Below, piece after piece: positions 44,837-50,138 of a DNA stretch of 50,138 bases. Numbering within the stretch: position 1 is the stretch's first letter; each line of letters starts with the position of its first letter. The position numbers and the translations under genes are program-made. This stretch comes from Rhizaria sp. SCN 62-66. Lineage: Eukaryota; Rhizaria, unplaced. Where the stretch lies: contig MEDY01000231.1 in the NCBI GenBank assembly GCA_001724265.1, positions 1 to 50,138 of the forward strand, given 5' to 3'. Below the pieces are notes generated by a model. The model was given only the letters and a program-made list of their open reading frames with translations. It had not been told where the DNA came from and ran no database searches.

Positions 44837-46665
44837 ATGCTGTCTTTTGTTGGCCCCTTGCTCTGGGCGTACTTCCGAGGTCCGTACCTGCTCTATCCCG
44901 CCCGTTTCCCCTCATCGCCATCAAACGGACCACAAACCGCACACTTCTCATATCTGCTCATGTGTATCACCTAACCCTTTTTGCCCCGCTCTGACCCTCT
45001 TTGCCCGCCTCTCCCCAGGTGTGTGGGACTCCCTGCGCGGCCTGAGCAAGGTTTTCTACTTGTACCGCAGCTCCCGCGCGATCCGCAAGGCGATGAACAA
45101 GTCGCTGGTGCTCAACGGCGCCGTGTTCCTGGGCTCGCTGCTGCTCATGACGGCGCTGCGCACGGCAATCACGCGCGTCTTCTTCCTCTCCGACCCTGTC
45201 TCCGTGTTTGACGACGCCGAGTCGCTGCTGGGCTGGGCGCTTGCCGTGCTGTGGCTGACCCCGCTCTACCTCGTCTCCACCGTGCTCTCGGCGCCCGCGT
45301 ACAGCGCGATCGCGGCGCACACGCACCGCATCGCCAACCTCGACATGCCCGCGCCGCTGCCCGCCGACGGCGACGGTGACGGCGCCGGCAGTGGCAGCGG
45401 CGACGGCGACGTCGACGGCGAGGGCGACGTCGGCGCGCGCGGCGGCGGTGTAAGCGCGAGCGCGAACTCTAAGAATAGTGGCGGCGGCGGCGGCGGCGGT
45501 TTCGGCGCGCTGTGGCAGTTCATGACGACGTACGCGGAGGAGGTGTACCGCCTGCTGGTGATTAACGTCGGCATGCTGCTGCTGTTCCTGCTGGCCGCGC
45601 TGCTGGGGCCCTTCGACGTCCTGCTGCTGCTCCCGGGTACGCCATGAAATCACAATTTGGAGAATATCTTTGTGAGATTGTCTCAGTTTGTTTGGAAATT
45701 GTGTATCCACGCAATTATTTGTTATTCATACTTGTATTATGTAACTTCATTATGAGGCACCTGCATCTATCATTCAAATTTCCTTACTGATGTGATCTCA
45801 CCACACTGCACCGCATCGCTTCATCTCTTTGCTCCTCCTTCCCCCAGGCTCCGCGCTCATCTACGGCGTGTACCTGTTCGACTACCGCTGGTCGCTCGAG
45901 GGGCTGCCCACGGCGGTGCGGCTTGAGGTTGTGGAGACGCGCTGGCCCTACTTCGTCGGCATGGGCACTGTGCTCGCCGCCAGCGGCGTCTTCTTCTCTC
46001 GTGACTACACCGGGCTCGGCGCCTACCTGGGCACGCTCGCCGCCACTGGCTGCGCGCCGCTCTTCGCTCAGACCGCAGCCTCCGCGTCCGCGTCGGTTGG
46101 GGCGTCGACGGGCGCGGTGGGCGCGGCCTGCGCGGCCGCTGCTGGGGCGGCGCGCGACGTCTTCTCGGGCACCTTCTCCTTCTTCCTGGGCTCGGGGCTC
46201 TACGCGCTGCTCTTCCCGCTCTTTCTTGTTGCCGCCGTGCTTGCGCGGCCGCCGCAGGAGATCCCCACCGCCACCACCACCACCACGGTCACTGCCGCGG
46301 CGGCGGCGGCGGCCACGGGCAGCGCCAACGCCGGCAGCGGCGCCGCGACTGGCGCCGCTACGAATGCGAGTGCAGGTGCCGGTGGCGCGGTCGGTGCCGG
46401 TGTCGGCGGCGGCGGCGGCGGCGTGGTGGTGGTGCGCCGCGCGCGGCCGATCCCGCGGCTGGTGGCGGTGCGCTGGCTGCGCCGCCTCTCGGACTGGATC
46501 CTCGGCGCCGCGCTCGCGCTGCTTGGCGGCGACGCGCGCGGCGGCGGCGGCGGCGGCGGCGGGAGCGGGAGTGGGAGGAAGAAGAGTGCGCGCAAGACGG
46601 CGGCACAGCAGCAGCAAGAGCAGGGGGATGCGGCGGCTGCGAGCGCGGGTGTTAAGGTGGATTGA
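44837..46665 (+). CDS. EI24: EI24/PIG8-family ER membrane protein
   Basis: Exons are 44837..44879, 45019..45636 and 45848..46665 (donors GTCCGT and GTACGC), giving 492 aa and ending in TGA. EI24 proteins are multi-pass ER proteins linked in animals to autophagy and p53 response. The spliced N-terminus reads M-L-S-F-V-G...F-R-G-V-W-D-S-L-R-G-L, like the family's R-G-x-x-D-S-L-R-G. Helices are seen near 45-65, 83-105, 180-200 and later. The hallmark follows exon 3: I-Y-G-V-Y-L-F-D-Y-R-W-S-L-E-G, then T-R-W-P-Y-F-V-G-M-G and G-L-Y-A-L-L-F-P-L-F. A Gly/Asp repeat insert (about residues 120-165) and Ala/Gly inserts expand it beyond the usual 340 aa. The basic, Gly-rich C-terminus ends in a Gln run. 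Confidence 0.88.
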
Positions 46666-47432
46666 AGAGAACGCTCGTAGGGGGAAGCTGATTGTGAGCA
46701 CGGGTCACCCACAGTCACCGGGTCACTCGGGCTCACTGTCGTGGCGTGTATAATCAAGACAAGTTTGAGTCACGTTTAAAGTAATGCCATTTTATTTTGC
46801 GTAATGAGCGCATCCCTTTTTACGTCACTCTTGTGATAATTCTTTCAAACATGCGAGTAGGTAAGCGTGTAAGGTTACGTCCATGTGCAACATATCACCG
46901 ACGTAACATCAGAGTTCCGGGAGGATTTGCGCCATTCTTTTGGTACATAGCGAGCTTTGCTGGCATCAGCCCGACACTTATTAGATTATACAACGCATCA
47001 ATTAATTTTCTTTTCTTTTACATTTTCTGTAGACGTACTTATGTCTTATTAAAGTCAGTCAGAAATAAGTGACCCACAATCACCAGGACTCAGTCATCTG
47101 CCGAAATGATTCGCACATTTCAAAGGTCAGTCTCACTTAGAGTAAGCGTACGCACTTATGTATGCAGTCGATTTAATATCGAAAGATGCGACGGCTGGCC
47201 CCACAAGTTCTTTTGCATAATTGGCAAGCAACAAACGAAGAGCTATTCATCTGACATGCTTTACCTCAAAAATTAAATATCAATGCTCGCATATCAAAAA
47301 GAAAGCGGCTGCAATAGCACCAGGAACAACAGCAAACAGTAGCAGTAGTTGACGCAGCAGGCAACATCTTCTGTTCGCCACCCTGGCCGGGCGCTCCGTC
47401 TTGCCAGGCATTGCCAGCTACACTCAGAACAC
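46666..47432. other. Intergenic region between convergent genes
   Basis: These 767 bases hold the 3' flanks of EI24 (+) and the JmjC gene (-). A cluster of GTCAC/GTGAC words lies at 46693-46740. A related 19-mer recurs at 47069-47087 (16 of 19 identical to 46704-46722). No gene is recognised. Confidence 0.5.
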
Positions 47433-49890
47433 TCAGTCCCACTTCGTGCTGCGCTCCTTGTCAGCGTAATGCTTGGCCCAGTAGGCCTCCCAGAAGCGCG
47501 CGCGGTACGGCGCCGCGGCCGTGGGCGCCGCCGCCGAGGGCGGGTGGAACCAGTAGTTGACCGCCATGTGGCCCGGGCCGGCCGGACTGGCGGCGGCCTC
47601 GCTCTCGGAAGCACTCGCCGCCGCAGGCACAGGTGCAGGCGCGGTCACAGTCTCGGCCGCGCTGTTCGGGTTGCCGCCGGCGCCAGAGCCAGCGCTAGCG
47701 CTGGGGGAGCAAGAGGTGACTTCGTGAAACCAGCCGGCGGGGAGGTACAGCGCCTCACCGGGGGTCATGTACACCACACCTAGAGCGTCGTCAAGTCGTG
47801 GAGAGGCGGACATGAACGCACAGATTGGAGAGAAAACGATAAGAGAAGAACATCAAGAAAACAAGAAATAAGCAGACAGTCATATCACAATATGCTGCGA
47901 TTCAGGTAGATATGCGACAATACGTCGCTTTAGGAAGCGTGTTTCGATGATATAGTGCGTACCCTTGTTGGCCTCGAGAAAGTCTGCATACTCTTCTTTC
48001 CACTCAGGCTTCATTCCGAACACGTCATCGAGCGTGATGACGTCGTCAAGTTCCTCCTCCTCCTCGTCCGCCGCCACCGCAGTGGTAGACTGGAGCTTGC
48101 GGGCGACCTCACGCACAAGCATCTTGGCCGACGTCGCAGGAGCCTGCGCCAGCAGCAGCGCGCGCGGGATGCCAGAGAAGTGCGGGAAGATGTGCGACTT
48201 CTTGGTCTCGTCGGCGCCGGCGTCGGCCTTGGCCTTGGCCGCCGCCTGCTTGGCCTTGGCCTTGGCGCTCGCGCTCGCCTTGACGGCCGCGCGCTTGCCA
48301 GTCGCAGGCCCGTCCTCCGCGTCATCGTCATCGTCATCGCCATCGTCGGCGTCGGCGTCAGCGTCGGCGTTGGCGTCGGCGTCGGCGTCGGAGGCGGGGT
48401 CGGCGCCGTCCAGTCCGTCACCGTCAGTGTCGTCGCCGGAGTCCATGTCCACGATGTCGCTACACAATCCGACGGAGTGAAGAGTTTACAGTGAAAATCA
48501 AAGTGAAAAAGATAACGAAAGCAACAGGTATTAATTAGAAATGATATTATTGCACATCTTGAACTTGATTTCAACTCGTTAAGAGAACAGTTACAGTTGA
48601 AGAATGACGTATGATTCGACGTACGCATACTCCATCTCGAGATCCATCGACAAATCAATCGCGGCCTCCATATCGCTCTCCAGGGCCTCCTTCTCCGCCC
48701 GGGCCTTCCCCGCGCCCTCGGCGTCCCCGGCGGCATCGCTCTGCGCAATCTCCGCGTCGTGCGCGGCAACGGCGAGCTCGAGGCGGCGGACCTCCTTCTT
48801 GAGAAAGCGCTTGAGGATGGGCGCGGGCACGCCCTCGGGTGTGATGGCGCGATTAGACGAGTAAACCAGCACACCCGTCGGGTGAACGCGTGACACCAGG
48901 CCTGCGAGGGGAGGAAGAACGCGCGATTACAGAAAAAACGCATCGCAAGAGAACTTCGTGAGTTTGATTGAAATGCATTTGATTACACGGAATTTTAAGA
49001 GGTACGTTAAATATAAATTGAATACAGCTATAAAGCGAATGTCGGCAAGCGTACCTCGCGTGTGCATCTTGCCCGCGTCCCTGGGCGAGAAGATCTGGAA
49101 GCGCTTCGCGCCGCGCAACAGCAGGTAGAGGTTGTCGTGGAAGTCGTGGTGCAGCCCACTCGACGCGCCGTCCTTGGCCTGGCCCAGCCACACGTTGAGC
49201 TGGTACGGCACCAGCGGGGCGAAGAGTCGCGGGCGCAGCGGGAAGTCGTCCGCGAGGCGCGTGAGCGGGGAGGCGAGCAGCGCTGGCAGGTCCGAGCCCT
49301 CGTAGTCCTCGGTCTGGCTGGTCAGGTAGTAGAACGGGCAGTTGTTCTCGACGTGCGTCAGCAAGTCCTGGAAACGCATCGGGATGCGTGGGGCCGACTC
49401 GCCAAAAAAGCTCTGTGAAAAGGGCACATATATAACGTAATATTACGAAATGGTGAGATGAGGTCAGAGAGAAAGCATCGATAGAAGATGAAGACCAAGT
49501 GAGAAAACGGACGTGAGCTGAAGCGAGCGACGACATGTACATAGGATGAGCGCAAGAGAAAAGCAATAACGCGTTGTCGCTATGTACCTTAGTAGATGTG
49601 CGTTGCTCGACCTGCACGGTGGCGCCTCCGGCAACGGTCTTGAGGTAGTCGTTGCTCCATTTGGCGAAGTTGCAGAAGTCTGGCGACTGGAGCGTGTTAA
49701 GCAGGATGCACGGCTTGCGCTGCGCCACATAGTCGTTGAAAAACGCCTAGGGGGTCGTCTGAAGCACGTCCACGCGGTCAATTGACCAGGTGGAGGACGG
49801 AATGGTGAAACCCTTGTAGGAGCGAGCCACATCGGCCTTCTTGGGCTTCTTCGTCCGCAGCGGCTGCGCTGCGCCAGCACTGCGCTTCAT
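47433..49890 (-). CDS. JmjC/cupin-8 Fe(II)- and 2-oxoglutarate-dependent oxygenase, with in-frame TAG at codon 48
   Basis: Exons are 49890..49588, 49412..49055, 48901..48625, 48459..47963 and 47779..47433, giving 593 codons plus TGA. Donors are GTACAT, GTACGC, GTACGT and GTACGC, and all splice phases agree. Such enzymes hydroxylate or demethylate proteins or RNA. The N-terminus has a basic patch (TKKPKKA) that may be nuclear-targeting. It then reads W-S-I-D-R-V-D-V-L-Q-T-T-P-TAG-A-F-F-N-D-Y-V-A-Q-R-K-P-C-I-L, the family's entry segment ending in the R-K-P motif. Iron ligands are H189-x-D191 (L-H-H-D-F-H-D-N) and H497 (L-P-A-G-W-F-H-E-V), separated by a coiled-coil/acidic insertion of about 250 residues. 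G-A-K-R-F-Q-I-F-S-P supports 2-oxoglutarate binding. There is no ATG between the TAG and the conserved segment, so TAG must be translated for a complete protein. The exact substrate is not known. Confidence 0.85.
49747..49749 (-). other. In-frame TAG, codon 48 of the JmjC gene, probably sense
   Basis: The TAG lies inside exon 1 between VDVLQTTP and AFFNDYVAQRKPC, in a segment typical of the family. An intron ending here would have to be about 30 bases or start inside good coding sequence. The catalytic domain is entirely downstream. Confidence 0.8.
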
Positions 49891-50138
49891 GGTGCTATTG
49901 TGGCACATTAACCATTATTTGAAGGATACAAAAAGAGAAAAATATACGAATGTAAATATTAGATATGATATTACAAGTGCAGTACTATTGACGATGGATT
50001 CATAGAAAATGCGGTATTTGTCTTCGCAAGCACGCCGCTCCATCACACGGGGGTCGCGAATTGGGCCGTTTGCCTCTCCCACCCCACATGTTTGTGATGT
50101 TGAGGCACCCCCCATCCCCAATAAACATCCCTAGATTA
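49891..50138. other. 5' flank of the JmjC gene to window end
   Basis: These 248 bases are mostly AT-rich, with a GC-richer end after 50030. They probably hold the JmjC promoter. I see no second gene start. Confidence 0.5.

Noticed and set aside
46704-47087. 19-bp imperfect direct repeats (16/19) flanking about 350 bases, as possible target-site duplications of a mobile element
   Set aside because: There are three mismatches, no terminal inverted repeats and no transposase-like ORF between them.
49735-49760. CCCTAG|GCG as an intron acceptor that would remove the TAG in the JmjC gene
   Set aside because: The preceding sequence back to the ATG is coding-like and GC-rich with no GTNCG donor at a distance matching the other introns (about 100-250 bases).

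Overview
The window is nuclear DNA of an aerobic, unicellular eukaryote (a protist). Its genes are split by short GT-AG introns. It carries a mitochondrial ribosomal protein, a ubiquinone-biosynthesis enzyme and an ER/secretory set. Exons are very GC-rich and introns and intergenic DNA are AT-rich. Nearly every conserved domain is interrupted or flanked by long low-complexity stretches of Ala, Ser, Gly, Asp, Gln or Asn. I cannot name the lineage from sequence alone. I saw no rRNA, tRNA, CRISPR array or recognisable transposon.

I model 15 genes, left to right: a PFK-2/FBPase-2-like gene cut by the left edge (-); a secreted protein with a C-x-D-S-R motif (+); an MGST3-like MAPEG enzyme (-); a PHO84-like phosphate transporter (-); a TRF4-type nucleotidyltransferase (+); an S28-peptidase-like protein (-); mitochondrial ribosomal protein uL1 (+); the rRNA-processing nuclease LAS1 (+); an orphan disordered protein (-); an SLC37-like sugar-phosphate antiporter (-); two head-to-head ABCG half-transporters (- and +); COQ2 (-); EI24 (+); and a JmjC/cupin-8 oxygenase (-). 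They look like ordinary housekeeping genes, not an operon or island. TRF4 and LAS1 both act in nuclear RNA maturation, and the transporters and MAPEG/EI24 proteins act in membranes.

The most unusual signal is the genetic code. Of the 14 genes whose 3' end lies inside the window, 8 end in TAA, 6 in TGA and none in TAG. TAG instead occurs inside three genes at four positions where coding sequence clearly or probably continues: two in TRF4, one in the SLC37-like gene, and one at codon 48 of the JmjC gene, upstream of its catalytic domain. The simplest reading is that UAG is a sense codon, most likely glutamine, while UAA and UGA remain stops.

A second genome-level oddity is the 5' splice site. 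Of 20 introns, 15 start GTACG and 19 have C at +4, where most eukaryotes have A. This suggests an altered U1 (or U6) snRNA pairing. Smaller points of interest are a PFK-2 paralogue whose phosphatase His is Pro, an S28-like protein whose nucleophile is Thr, and an ABCG protein with an N-terminal extension of about 1,100 residues.
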